A program made the translations under genes and the position numbers. A stretch of 64,000 bases of DNA. It comes from Halichondria panicea. Its lineage: Eukaryota > Porifera > Demospongiae > Suberitida > Halichondriidae. The stretch covers positions 5,325,182-5,389,181 of the forward strand of contig NC_087384.1 of NCBI RefSeq assembly GCF_963675165.1. Direction: 5' to 3'. Of the stretch, positions 1 through 10,292 are shown piece after piece. The notes under the pieces were generated by a model that was given only the letters and a program-made list of their open reading frames with translations, did no database searches and was not told the origin of the DNA. Position 1 is the first letter of the stretch. Every line of letters starts with the position of its first letter.

Positions 1-1428
1 CGAGGAACTATGTGTAGGAATACATGTACCTTACCTGCATGTACATGACTACAAATACATGCTATCCATTGAGGAAGGCAGTAACTTATTGTACACTGTT
101 TATATGCTAAACAGAAGCCCTGTTATATACGTATGAAGCCTATATATGCATGGTAACGATAGGTGCAAGAACATTTGTTGAGCTTATATAATTATAGTCT
201 GCAGACGACTGTCAAGACAACAATAATATATCCAATGTGCGCACGAGTGAGCTGTGTAACAACTGATTTGTTGCATTCCTTGTGCATTCCTTTCCGTGTA
301 CACATCACTCCTTTTATAGGACAACTACTTTCAACTACTTGTGGTGGCTGTGGAATGCACCAGACGCATGAAAAACGTTTTCTGCCTACCACTGAATCTG
401 TTTAACAGTGTTATACTATAAAAGGAACCGTTTCAGGTTACTGGGTGGAGGGGGGGTTTTAGGTCACTTCAGCCATACTATGCCAGTATCTAGATAGTGG
501 CACAGTTCAAGGCTTGACCTGTGCCATATGGCAGATATTGGCACAGTGTTTCCTTTGATCTGCCCACTCAAAATGCAACAAAAGTCAAATCTACATGACA
601 GTATATAGTATATATATACGTTTACATGGTATTCGTATCAGTACCAACATGTTACTGTAACTACGTACAGGAATACAGCAGCACAATGTACTGTTCTAAT
701 AATGAAAGCACCGCAGGTGCTGATGCCTCGGTGAAGGTGTCAAAGCTATAAAGTCACTACTATTATAGCAATAACATGATGAACATTTTGCATAAATGTT
801 GCTGCTTGCACAGAACCAGAGTCACAGAGAAACTCAAAGAGTGCATGAGTATACTGATCAACATGATTGTTGTGAAAAACGATCGATGCCAAAAGTCCAG
901 TCTAAATGAATAAAGAGCCTTGCAGCTCTCTTCTCACTCTTGCAGTTACCAATAGCTAGCGTTCTAGTTCAGAGCTAACTACTAAGTAGAGTAGCAATTA
1001 ACACTCTATCATGGACAAGTTTTTCTACAAACTCTTCTGAAAAGGCATTCCAATTAGACATAACGCATAACTTGAGAACGAAGCATTTTGCAAATCCACG
1101 AATTAAAATCCAAGAAAACGTGACTAGAAGCCTATATAGAAACCCTCACTTACACTTCATTGATCCTTATAAAATGAAGCATTATTTTGCAAATCCACGA
1201 ATTTAAATCCAAGAAAACACGACTAGAAGCCTATATATAGAAACTCTTACTTACACTTCATTGCTCCTTGAGCAACTGTAGCAGCTAGTCTATATATTAC
1301 ACATTACACAGACACAGACACAAACTCACAAACACACTACCGTATACACCTCGCTTGCACATGCGCACCGATAGAGGCATATTTATGATACACAAGACTA
1401 TACGTTATAATGCCCGTACATCACCCAC
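1..1428. other. intergenic, duplicated array spacer
   Basis: No supportable gene. Positions 1-200 resemble 38540-38760 and parts of 7170-7450 and 32550-32790. These blocks share a lead such as aggaactatgt, tacatgtacc, and a stretch about a 'gaggaaggcagt(a/g)acttatt' run. Positions 640-1400 resemble 34970-35530, including the phrases about 'ttttgcaaatccacgaatt' and 'tagaagcctata'. The short open frames here have no family features. This is duplicated spacer of the gene array. Confidence 0.6.
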
Positions 1429-1640
1429 TTGTATCACTGGGCTCACTATAGTCTCCAGCTATCCCTCCACTAGATTTCGATGCCACAAAGTTTGAGCTGA
1501 ACCTCCTCCAGCTGGTGGGGGGTAGCTGGTCAGGGGGGGCAATGGCGGCTATATCCGTGGTGAATGTATCATCATCTCCCTCGTAGAAATGACGGGTCAC
1601 TTTGACTGCATGGGGACAGAGTCCTGGTCGAGATGGTCTG
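1429..1640 (-). pseudogene. decayed copy of exon 5 of the 41.6-43.6 kb gene
   Basis: On the minus strand this encodes a peptide nearly the same as exon 5 of the gene at 41574-43560, sharing KVTRHFYEGDD, TTDIA and IAPPDQL. It differs by small indels: extra bases near the start (CCCCATGCAGTC against CTCCAGTC) and a changed end. Together with the next entry it is a two-exon duplicate with no other recognisable exons beside it, so I call it a relic. Confidence 0.6.
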
Positions 1641-1965
1641 CTCGAGATGTGCAATGTTAACATGCATAATATATACATTCACCTCATCGTGGATTAGGCT
1701 CTTGAGATACATGATTACATGGTCTCATAATTATATAGACCAAGTGTTTATAGACTGTTCAATAGCTACATATACATATATATAGACAATCCAGAGTTCA
1801 CAATGAAATGACAATGTCAATTTAGAATGTGCATCTCTCACATACATACATACATGCATGCATGTATAGTAATCACTATAATGCATGCTAACATCTGCGA
1901 GTGCTTGCTATAGTGAAAGCATGCATCTGGGCTTTCAACTACATGTATATATACAGTAAACTGAC

Positions 1966-2042
1966 CTTCACTGATTGAGAGTGTGATGGACTTAATGAGT
2001 CGAAGCTCTGACTGCCAACACAGACTCTGAGGAGGACTCAAG
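1966..2042 (-). pseudogene. decayed copy of exon 4 of the 41.6-43.6 kb gene
   Basis: Minus-strand match to the 75-base exon at 42166-42240, including the flanking splice signals. The coding peptide begins ESSSESVLAVRA as in the intact copy. This copy is 77 bases long, and the two extra bases shift the frame to a stop soon after. This supports loss of function of the 1.4-2.0 kb copy. Confidence 0.6.
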
Positions 2043-2230
2043 CTGTGAGTGTCACAAGTGTGTGGGAGTGGTATACCGTCAGGGTGTCATACAGGGGGGA
2101 GGGGGGGGGTATCTCAAAACTAAAAAAACATTTGCAATGTGAACGTTGCTAGGATATGACCTAAGTCCGTAAAAAAATGGGGTGTATCACTATGGATCTG
2201 CATTCTAAGTAGTCTATAACAACCTACATT

Positions 2231-2413
2231 TTTGGCTATTTTCAGGAAATGCAACCGATGACAGAACGAGAGAGGGAGAAAATACTCAACGGAGAAGTAC
2301 GAATGCCTCTTATTGAAAGACTGGAAGCTAAGCTTTTAAATGTTACTGCGAGAGGTGGTTCAAAGATAAAAATTAAAGTTATAATTACACGAGCTTGCAA
2401 ATACACATCCTAA
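2231..2413 (+). pseudogene. C-terminal fragment of array family, subtype 1
   Basis: Sixty codons to a TAA stop encode the last half-domain of the array family. They include MTERERE, LNGEVRMPLIERLEAKL and the closing ITRACKYT. It is closest to the ends of the genes at 8014 and 22929. Nothing upstream matches the rest of the protein. The bases before it (TTTTCAG) could mimic a splice acceptor, but in the homologues this stretch is itself coding, so a truncated relic is more likely than an exon. Confidence 0.8.
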
Positions 2414-2682
2414 ACACTTAATTTGATTGTGTACATACTTGACAATTGTATATAATTACAGGTGGCAGTTATAGCATAGATAAACGAACAGAAAAGGATT
2501 GGAAACGCCTATCTGGCCCACGTAATAGAGGCTAGTTACGGTCACATGACAGGAAGCTCTAAAATTAACTCTTCTTCCACTGCAAGCCCATAGCAACGAT
2601 AATTATGTATGCACGCATGTTTGACATATCCATGGCAGCAAATATAGCTGCTATGTCCAATACTAACCCCCACCCCCCACAG

Positions 2683-2857
2683 CTCCCTGCCCCACACTGA
2701 GTCCGCTGTCTATAATGGAATGATCTCATACGATGCAACCACCAACATGGCCACCTACACCTGTGACACTGGGTACACCATCAGTGGAACCATAGATAGA
2801 AGAGTAATTACTTGTAGGAGTGATGGTACCTGGTCTCCAACACCACCCACTTGTACA
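2683..2857 (+). pseudogene. orphan sushi/CCP domain exon, frameshifted
   Basis: After a pyrimidine-rich AG acceptor comes a CCP (sushi) module: CPTLSP, then in another frame YNGMISYD, ATYTCDTGYTISG, TCRSDGTWS and PTC, then a GTAAGG donor. The expected four Cys, Gly-Tyr and Trp pattern is there. The first Cys and the rest are in different frames, so the exon carries a frameshift. It lies wholly inside the 2475-4019 transposon, with no receptor gene around it. Confidence 0.7.
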
Positions 2858-2977
2858 AGTAAGGCCTAAATTTATATACGTACACATGCATGCATGGTGC
2901 AAGGTCTTCGCTCAAAGTCCATTTGCGTAGTAGGAACAGCATCTAGAATCTGTAAAATTATGTTGGACTGTTTATAG

Positions 2978-3096
2978 ACTGTAATAGAGGTTCAACTCTG
3001 GTGGAGCATGCTACTGTTTACATCCCTGAAGAAGAAGATGCATCTGCTGAACTTATGATGAGAGGATCTGTTGTTGTGTTGTGTCCAACTTGTTAG
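2978..3096 (+). pseudogene. second sushi-like exon fragment
   Basis: Follows a possible acceptor (TTTATAG). It starts DCNRGSTLVEHATVYIP and ends in a TAG after LCPTC. The start resembles the DCG..L...NG opening of a CCP module, but the module never completes. It is read as the next exon of the same captured sushi gene fragment, broken by a stop. Confidence 0.4.
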
Positions 3097-4026
3097 ATCT
3101 AATAATTGTCCAACTTGTTAGATCTAGTTACACTAGTACAATTTTGCTCGGAAGCAAGAAGCAAAGTGTATTAAACGTAGAGAGACACTGCAACATCAGA
3201 CATAATTTTTAATTGTTTTGTAAAATTAATTGTATAATAAATAAATCGATTATAAATTATTATTATTGTATAATACATTGTTGTAACATTGTACAACAAT
3301 TTATTCCTGGGTCTCTGGGAGAAGCTTGTCATTGATAACTCGTCTGAATCACAAAATTAACACAATACGTACAAACATGACATGTTAAAATCATTACAAA
3401 GTATATACACACACAGCGTCAAAAATGTATGTAATGAAAGGTACACATGGCTCATATCCAGGTATTAAAGCAATACCAAAAATAAATGTCATATTCCTAT
3501 TCTACTATGCATAAACAATTAGAAAACACATTAAACGCTACTCACGCTAACTTAGAAGTCACTGTGGAGGACCGGTAACATGATAGAGAAAATTTACTAC
3601 AAGTAGTTACCAATTATTATTTTTATAATAGAATGCCAGCATTGATGGCTATTCCCATTCTATTGAATATGAGCTTTCATATAATACAGCATTCAGTAAG
3701 TAATAGACTTGCAAAAGTGAGATATAGGAACAAAACCTTAAAATGTAGCTGTTTTGAGCACAAATCCAAGCACAACTGCCAGTGTGAGCGTCCTGGAGCA
3801 TCAGTTGGAGCTATCTGGCAAACCATGTGGATGCTAGAAGTTCAGTGCATACTTGGATTTCCCCCTGTAGAAATCGGCTGAAGAGAAAAGTGGGCAGAGC
3901 TCAACCAGTGCATAGATTCTGGAGCGTAACAAGCCTATTCTGAGGGTGTGACGTCACACGTTGAGATTGTAATGGATCACGTGAGGCGTTTCCAATCCCT
4001 TTTTGTTCGTTTATCTATGGTTATAG

Positions 4027-5173
4027 TGACTAAAAGTATGTTGTGTGTTCAAAGTACATATACGTATACGTATACGTGTACGACCAAATAGTGGTACAGT
4101 TTTTATGATTGTCATGCGTTAATTTGGAAACTCTTAAAATAACGTATGTAATAAGCCTATAAGTACCAATACTTTGGGCCTCAGCTCAATGAAGCTGCCA
4201 CCATGCATTCATGCAAGGACATTGCATTGTATATACGTATACATATACAAAGCTCAATGTATTTTACTCGAAATTACTCGATATAGGCACCATTCTATGC
4301 ACACGTATATCTATATTTTACGACAACACAACATCTTTCCTCAGCAGTTGCACGTACTACTCTCGAGTTTGCAACACTTATCCGAAGGGTGGAACCCAAG
4401 GCCGCTTGGCCACACATAATTATAGCTACATATAACATGTAAGATGTATCAGGGAAAGTATTTCTGTTTACACATGCATGCATGTATATGGCTTATAATT
4501 ATTCATGGGCCGCTTAAATGGTCGTGAAATATATGATTTGAATCCTTGAATGAGTCGGCAGGAAGTCTAGTGCTCATGTTGTGAATAACTAAGACTGCAT
4601 GTACACTATAAAGTATATACATTGAACAATGAGCTGTTCCTTGAAGTTTAGTTAACGCTACCAGGACACCTATATATAGCGGCCTGTGTGAAGAATAGTA
4701 AACGCAGCTAAATCATCATGCATGCATGCAGCTATAAAACACACTATGTAATAATTGCCAATGTTATCATTGCTATACCAGTAAAAATGTTAGAAGTGAT
4801 CATTAACTCCACTTCATAATCTGACCTCAGGCTGGCGAACATTAGTCAATACATATATACAATATAATATACCTACAAGGTGTATTGAATACATATATAG
4901 CAACAGACATGTTGTGTGGGTGGTTTGGCTCACAGTGAAACCCTATACGTATATAATATCAAGGTATGTAATGTGCTGTATATAAACATTAATTTTATAT
5001 CCAGAAATCGAGGCTGACAGCTATCTATACATATTTAAAATTCATATTGTGTGGGAGTATCGTTAAAAATTAGGAACAAAGAAAATATGAATACAGGCTA
5101 TACATACCATAATTATACATTTACTACACGTGCAGTTATAAGCAGTGAACATTCATACGTATATGTAGTTATA
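4027..5173. other. intergenic array spacer
   Basis: No supportable gene. The stretch 4160-5060 is a diverged copy of spacer found at 26200-26600/24500-24720 and 31830-32170/31070-31280. Shared phrases include GGCCTCAGCTCA, GAGTCGGCAGGAAGTCTAG and ACATGTTGTGTGGGTGG. Confidence 0.5.
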
Positions 5174-5201
5174 CATGCACCGGATGTTGCATGTGACTAA
5201 A
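5174..5201 (+). promoter_or_regulatory. conserved upstream motif, subtype 1/3
   Basis: CATGCACCGGATGTTGCATG followed by TGACTAAA, about 125 bases before the ATG at 5325. Near-identical blocks lie upstream of the genes at 8014, 19392 and 35966, and in three spacers. The conservation in otherwise diverged spacer suggests a promoter element; its factor is unknown. Confidence 0.5.
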
Positions 5202-5324
5202 GATTGATGTACATTTTATTCCAATCAAGTGCCTGCATTGGGAAAGAATCAGTAACTGCATGTGAGCTTCAACTGAGAGATTCCAGTATTATACATAAAC
5301 AGTGTAGTAATTATAAGTGGAGAA

Positions 5325-6125
5325 ATGGCAGAGCAACTAGCTCCAACTGACAGTATTGGTATTCATCTAAAAGAAGAGTATGGTTCTAAGCCTCCAAATA
5401 CACATATTGGATGCTTCTACATCAAGCTTGGACAAGAAATTTGTCAGTATCCCAGGATTCTACTAAAAGCAATTGATGCCCTCAAAAGTATACTAGGATC
5501 GACCAAATGGGGAAAAACAGAGCCAGGAGTATTTTTCTTCAAAGCCCCAGAAACAACAACAACTGATGAACGTAAACACGAGGAAGAGATGAACGCTCAA
5601 ATTCGGGAGAAGTTGATGACAGATTTGCAAGGACATGATACTGGCATCCATATCATACTTAGTAGAGCATGTTTATACACAGAAAATAGCCGTGAGATAA
5701 CAACAGAGGAAATCGGGGAAAAATTAACATACGTGTGTGAGCACAACGTCACAGGAAGCACCCACATCGACTATTTTTACCTTTTCATACAAGCAGTTGT
5801 CAGAGAGGAAAGCTTTGACAAGAAACAAGCCAAAATAAAGAATGAAAAGGTGCAAAGTAAGGCTTTGGAAGAGCTCAAAACACTACCGGGAAATTGGAAA
5901 TCAGTGAAACCCCAAGAAACATGGCCAGGAACATTTTTTGGCTTTTTTCCAAACGGGTTAAATGAACGACACCGGGAGGAACTACTTAATGGGGAGGTAC
6001 GAATACCTCTTATTGAAAGATTGGAAGCTAAACTTGAAGGTAAGAAGATTCATGACAGTCTTGGCCTGGAGCTAAAAGTTCAGGTCATAATCACACGAGC
6101 TTGCAAATACACACCAACAGAATGA
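5325..6125 (+). CDS. two-domain array protein, subtype 1 (intact)
   Basis: Intronless, 266 aa, start ATG after a run of in-frame stops. I do not recognise the family. Two tandem domains are visible. Domain 1 (about aa 8-128) runs from THIGCFYIKLGQEI to IILSRACLYT. Domain 2 (about aa 130-262) runs from EITTEEIGEKL through HIDYFYLFIQ, WPGTFFGFFP and LNGEVRIPLIERL to VIITRACKYT. There is no signal peptide or membrane segment, the charge is mixed, and it is probably cytosolic. It is one of five complete single-frame members of the array in this window and the clearest subtype-1 reference copy. Function unknown. Confidence 0.85.
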   Translation: MAEQLAPTDSIGIHLKEEYGSKPPNTHIGCFYIKLGQEICQYPRILLKAIDALKSILGSTKWGKTEPGVFFFKAPETTTTDERKHEEEMNAQIREKLMTDLQGHDTGIHIILSRACLYTENSREITTEEIGEKLTYVCEHNVTGSTHIDYFYLFIQAVVREESFDKKQAKIKNEKVQSKALEELKTLPGNWKSVKPQETWPGTFFGFFPNGLNERHREELLNGEVRIPLIERLEAKLEGKKIHDSLGLELKVQVIITRACKYTPTE

Positions 6126-6276
6126 ACACATCCTAACAATTTGATGTTTGAACATACGGTATATCGTTAGCATGATTGTGACAAACATTTTATTCACCTG
6201 TTTGTGTTTTGACAGTACAATTGTGATTGCATTTGAGTGTGATGTGCCACTCAAACACATTGCATACAAAGCTCTA

Positions 6277-6545
6277 CCGTATAGCGGGTATATTTCGAGG
6301 GTATAAATCTTCGCAGATGGACCATTACAAAGAATTTCGCGGATTTTATTTTCGTGGTCTGAGTTCCAGCCTTTTGGCGCATGCGCACATCAACATGCAG
6401 CTGTACCTCCACACCGTTAGCCTCGAATCCATAATACTGAACACGCCTACTATTCATAATTTTCGTGGGTATAAATTTTCGCGGTACAGGCTCAATCCGC
6501 GAAAACCGCGAACATTTATACCCTCGAAATATACCCGCTATACGG
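6277..6545. mobile_element. palindromic MITE, CCGTATAGCGGG family
   Basis: Ends are CCGTATAGCGGGTATATTTC and its reverse complement, flanked by TA on both sides (6275-6276 and 6546-6547). The interior has further complementary stretches (TATAAAT, CGCGG), so the whole 269 bases can fold. A sister copy lies at 40034-40472 and a degraded one at 63413-63655. Overlapping open frames on both strands are by-products of the palindrome. Confidence 0.85.
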
Positions 6546-6547
6546 TA

Positions 6548-7707
6548 TGTACTATGTAAATTGTTATGCAAAAATACTAAGTACTTTTTTATCTACGCAC
6601 ACATGGGATAAAACAATAGCATAATACTAAAGTGTGTGTGTGTCGTCTAAAAGTCTAATTTAACTATAATTAAGCAAATGTATAAATGTACAAGGTACAC
6701 AGCTAGTTAACGGGTGACACCCCAGAGTTGTGGCCAATGTTTGTTTATCCACTTAGATGGTCATGAATATTGGGCATTTGAAATTTGAATTGAATGTTTT
6801 TAACGAGTCGGCAGGAAGTCTAGTGCTAGTGTTATGAATACAGTAAACACTCATGCAGAGTGATTGTATATACAATACAACAAACAATAAGCTGTAACTT
6901 CCTTAATGTTTTACAACACTGTCAGGACACCTATAGGGGAGTATGTATAAAGACTGATTTAGAATAGCTATAATTATTATCATACCGGTATACACACTGT
7001 AAAGAAACATTATCATTGGTACCGTAAACATGATCAGTAGCTCTATCATTTAGAACCTGCACTTAATAGCTAGACCATTAGTCAATACAATCTGTATTGA
7101 ATACGTCTATATAGCCACAGACATGTTGTGTGAGCGATGAAACAATATAATTTATTAATAGGTAATTCATACACAACACAAGGAACTATGTACTTACTAT
7201 ACATGTACCTTAATTACCATGTCTGTGGCTATATAGACATATTCAATACAGATTGTATTAACTAATGGTCTAGCTATTAAGTGCAGATTCTGAGCTACTG
7301 ATCACTAGCTCTAAACATGTTAACATGGCCACAAATAAATATGCTACATACATGTACGTATCCGTTGAGCGCAGGACAGTGACTTATACTGTGCACCTGT
7401 TTACTAACAGAAGCCCTGTTATGTGAAGCCTATGGTAATGACAAAAAGCCCGATAGTTGTATGCAAGAAGACTATACCAAGGATGTCTAAAGTTATGAAT
7501 ACGATTAGTAATAGGATGCTATAAATCATGTGATACTATAGTGTAACATCAGAATAAAATATCTAGTATGCAAGCAGAGACACAAACATTAATATATAAG
7601 TTAAGACAGTTTACAGTGAGTATTTGAATGTGAGAGAGTTAATTCTGTTAACGTATAAAAATAATACTGTCAGTAACAGTACAACAGTACACGTTCAGAC
7701 AATAGTT
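6548..7707. repeat. array spacer with 95-base inverted repeat
   Basis: No gene. Positions 7032-7126 and 7218-7303 are inverted copies of one another (GATCAGTAGCTC to CCACAGACATG). They are separated by about 90 bases, and a diverged single copy of the arm lies near 38400-38500. The remainder (6700-7000, 7310-7450) is shared spacer also seen at 32050-32780 and 38050-38760. Confidence 0.65.
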
Positions 7708-7735
7708 GCATGCACAGGATGTTACATGTGACTAA
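7708..7735 (+). promoter_or_regulatory. conserved upstream motif copy
   Basis: Reads GCATGCACAGGATGTTACAT then GTGACTAA, about 280 bases before the ATG at 8014. Same block as at 5174 and 19148. Confidence 0.45.
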
Positions 7736-7920
7736 CTAAACTATGCAAGATATAAATTGATGTATTGTTTTGATCAACTATTTTATAAGCAAGTAAAGAG
7801 TACAGAATACACTCACTTCAGACAAGGACTGCATGCTATTTACAACCATAAAATCTCTGCTATAGTATAAGACTTCAAGTTCAAAATATTATATAGAGTG
7901 ATAGACAATTAACTTCCCAC

Positions 7921-7929
7921 TATAAAAAG
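7921..7929 (+). promoter_or_regulatory. TATA box of the 8014 gene
   Basis: TATAAAAAG, about 85 bases upstream of the ATG at 8014. It is preceded by ACTTCCCAC, which recurs at the same place before the gene at 19392 (ACTTCCCGC then TATA-like sequence). Confidence 0.5.
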
Positions 7930-8013
7930 TAGCAAATCAGAAAATTGTAAGTGTAGTAACATCCGGCCTTATACTCCACGGAAGAATCCATTGGCAAGCA
8001 ATTTGTGCAGAGC

Positions 8014-8876
8014 ATGGCAAGGAAAGAAATGGCAGTGACACTACTTACTGACGACATTGGTGATCACCTACAACAAGAGTATGGTTCTGAGCCACCAAAT
8101 ACACACATTGGATGCTTCTACATCAAGCTTGGACAAGAAATTAGTAACTCTCCAATCAGCCAAAAAGAAGTAATTGATACCATCAACCGTTTTATGATAG
8201 GTCCGAATCAATGGGTCAAATCAGTGGCAGGATGGGATGGAGTCCTTTTCTTTCAGAACTCAAAAGCAACAACGAATCCGAATGATGAACGCGACATTGA
8301 ATTAAAGATAAACGATACTATTCGAAAGCCTTTGATTACAGATTTGAGCAAAAACTGTCCTGACATTCATAGCATGTTTAGTAGAGCTTGTCTGTACAAA
8401 GAGAATATGGAATGTGCTAGCAGCCAGGAGATAACAACAGATAAGATTGGGGATATTATGGAAAACGTGTACGAGCACAATACCATACGAAGCACTCACA
8501 TTGAATACTTTTACCTTTTTGTACAAGCTGTTGTCAGAGAAGAAAGCAGCGGCACAAAACAACATACGATAAAGGACGAAAAGGTGCACATTGAGGCATT
8601 AGCAGTGCTAAAAACACTACCAGGAGATTGGGAAGCAGTGGAACCTCAAACAACGTGGCCAGGAACTTTTTTGGCTTTTTTCCAAAGAAAATGCAACCAA
8701 TGACAGAACGAGAGAGGGAGAAAATACTCAACGGGGAGGTACGAATGCCTCTTATTGAAAAATTGGGACCTAAGCTTGAAGAAATGAGGCTTATTAATGA
8801 CCTGAAGCCAAAAGTTCAGGTTATAATAACACGAGCTTGTAAATACACCCCGATAATTAAAGAGGCCACATCCTAA
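8014..8876 (+). pseudogene. two-domain array protein, subtype 1, one frameshift
   Basis: Start chosen at the ATG encoding MARKEMAVTLL. The first frame runs to 8703 and the remainder is read one frame back to a TAA at 8876. All family motifs are present: HIGCFYIKLGQEI, MFSRACLYK, HIEYFYLFVQ, then in the shifted frame LNGEVRMPL and IITRACKYT. The break is in a T run near 8670: the gene at 5325 has one base more at the same point. One missing base in a homopolymer may be a real null allele or an assembly error. The rest of the frame is clean, so the loss would be recent. Confidence 0.75.
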
Positions 8877-10180
8877 CTGAACAGATTATAATTGTTGGAC
8901 TAATTTTTGTAACAGAGTATTGAGATACACATGCAGTTCTGCGATTGTTTTTGTAGAAGTGGAAATTAGCTCTTACGTATAGTACTAATAATTATGACAC
9001 TCAGTTTCTTATAACATTATAGACAGGTCACAGATCAAACTGGGTGGGGGCCCAGCCACCATTCCAGCACATTACTGTTTAACATAAATTATGTGTGTAT
9101 ACACGTCTACAACTTGAAAAGTAGCTTTTATCTATGCACACAGGGATATGCTGTTGTCACACTTTGGCTGTCAATATTACATGAATAGAAGCTACATGGG
9201 TTATTCCATGAGAATAGCAAAACACTTCGTAAGTGGCCCCTCATGCAAAACTGTGGTCATAAACATTAATTCTTATATCGTTTAAAGTCTATTTGTGTTG
9301 AGTTTGACCTTCATAATGTTGTCATAACTTTGTCGTACTTACACTGAAATTCATGTTTCATGGATTCCTTGCCTATAAAAAGCGCTTCTATATCTATTAT
9401 GCTGTAGAGCTGATAAGCTTAAACCAGCTAAAGGATATAATTATTCCATGTACATGCAGATTTGTTCAATCAAAAGTACTCGATAAGCACTACTATATCT
9501 ATAATATTATATGCACGCAGGAATACACTGTTACACAACCATTTCAAGTATGCCATCACTAAAATGATGCTACTGCATGTGTGTGTGCAGTTGTCAGTGT
9601 GTGTGTGTGTCGTCAAAAGTCTAGGAACTAATTAGCAAATGAACACAAGGTACACGGGTCATTCAACACCTCAGAATTGTGGCCAAATATATTCGCTTAT
9701 CCACTTATAGATGGTCATAATTGGGCACTTGAAATTTGAATGTTTAAACGAGTCAGCAGGAAGTCTGTATAGTGCAGTATTGTGAATTCCAGAATGGAGA
9801 GCCAATGTTTACTTATCAGAATTTGGGTATACCATATAGACTCGGTAAACAGATCGAGTGTGAGTTGACATTAATCGTGCTTTTGCCATGCTACATTCGT
9901 ATCTTGAGCAAGGCAGTGAGTGACTTATTGTTACACATGAAGTATACTATATTCATGTACGCGAAATCTGTTGACAGTATTATGTGAGGCCTATAATAAT
10001 TATTATGACATTAAACAAAAGCCAGTTAGAAATTTTTACGCAGGGACTTTACCTGGTAAGTACGTACATGATTATTTTTACGCCCTATTACATTCTACAC
10101 ATACCTATTGTCGGCAAAAGTCTAAACAATAAGTCTGTAAATATGGTATTGTCTATATATAGCACTCATAAGTAACAGCT
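8877..10180. other. intergenic array spacer
   Basis: No supportable gene. Positions 9570-9790 repeat the spacer block with GTCGCCAAAAGTCTAGGAA and AGTCGGCAGGAAGTC phrases seen at 6640-6840, 26400-26580 and 31980-32170. The rest is AT-rich and featureless. Confidence 0.5.
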
Positions 10181-10184
10181 CACG

Positions 10185-10209
10185 CACGTCATGGTTTTGG
10201 CCATAAAAG
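10185..10209 (+). promoter_or_regulatory. promoter block, subtype 2
   Basis: CACGTCATGGTTTTGGCCAT then AAAAG. It aligns with E-box plus TATA-like blocks at 26845-26870 and 32901-32925, about 85-130 bases before the respective ATG. Here the E-box is degenerate (CACGTC). Confidence 0.5.
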
Positions 10210-10292
10210 TAGCCACAATAACAAACAGCAATCTATAGCTGCTGACTACTTAAGTGACTCACATAGTTACAAAGTTTTGTCTGTACATTAAC

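Larger units (their letters stand above)
2475..4019. mobile_element. hAT-like TIR element, non-autonomous, 1.5 kb
   Basis: Terminal inverted repeats begin CATAGATAAACGAACA and continue for about 34 bases with few mismatches (2475-2509 and 3986-4019). The copies are flanked by a 7-base direct repeat GTTATAG (2468-2474 and 4020-4026). No transposase is seen. Inside are two damaged sushi-type exons (2683-3096), a direct repeat of about 19 bases at 3083 and 3109, AT-rich DNA, and an 82-codon open frame at 3633-3881 with several Cys but no family I know. The hAT assignment is tentative: terminal CA and a 7-8 base duplication fit, but the transposase is absent. Confidence 0.7.

Noticed and set aside
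3633-3881. 82-aa Cys-containing open frame as a secreted or zinc-binding protein
   Set aside because: Lies within a non-autonomous transposon, has no signal peptide or regular Cys pattern, and no second copy to compare.
6227-6571. Overlapping 110-aa and 106-aa frames on opposite strands
   Set aside because: Both are translations of a palindromic MITE.
10254-10292. Upstream extension of the 10293 gene
   Set aside because: It would begin with GTG, and the related genes at 33036 and 39010 align from the internal ATG; the upstream bases are shared spacer.
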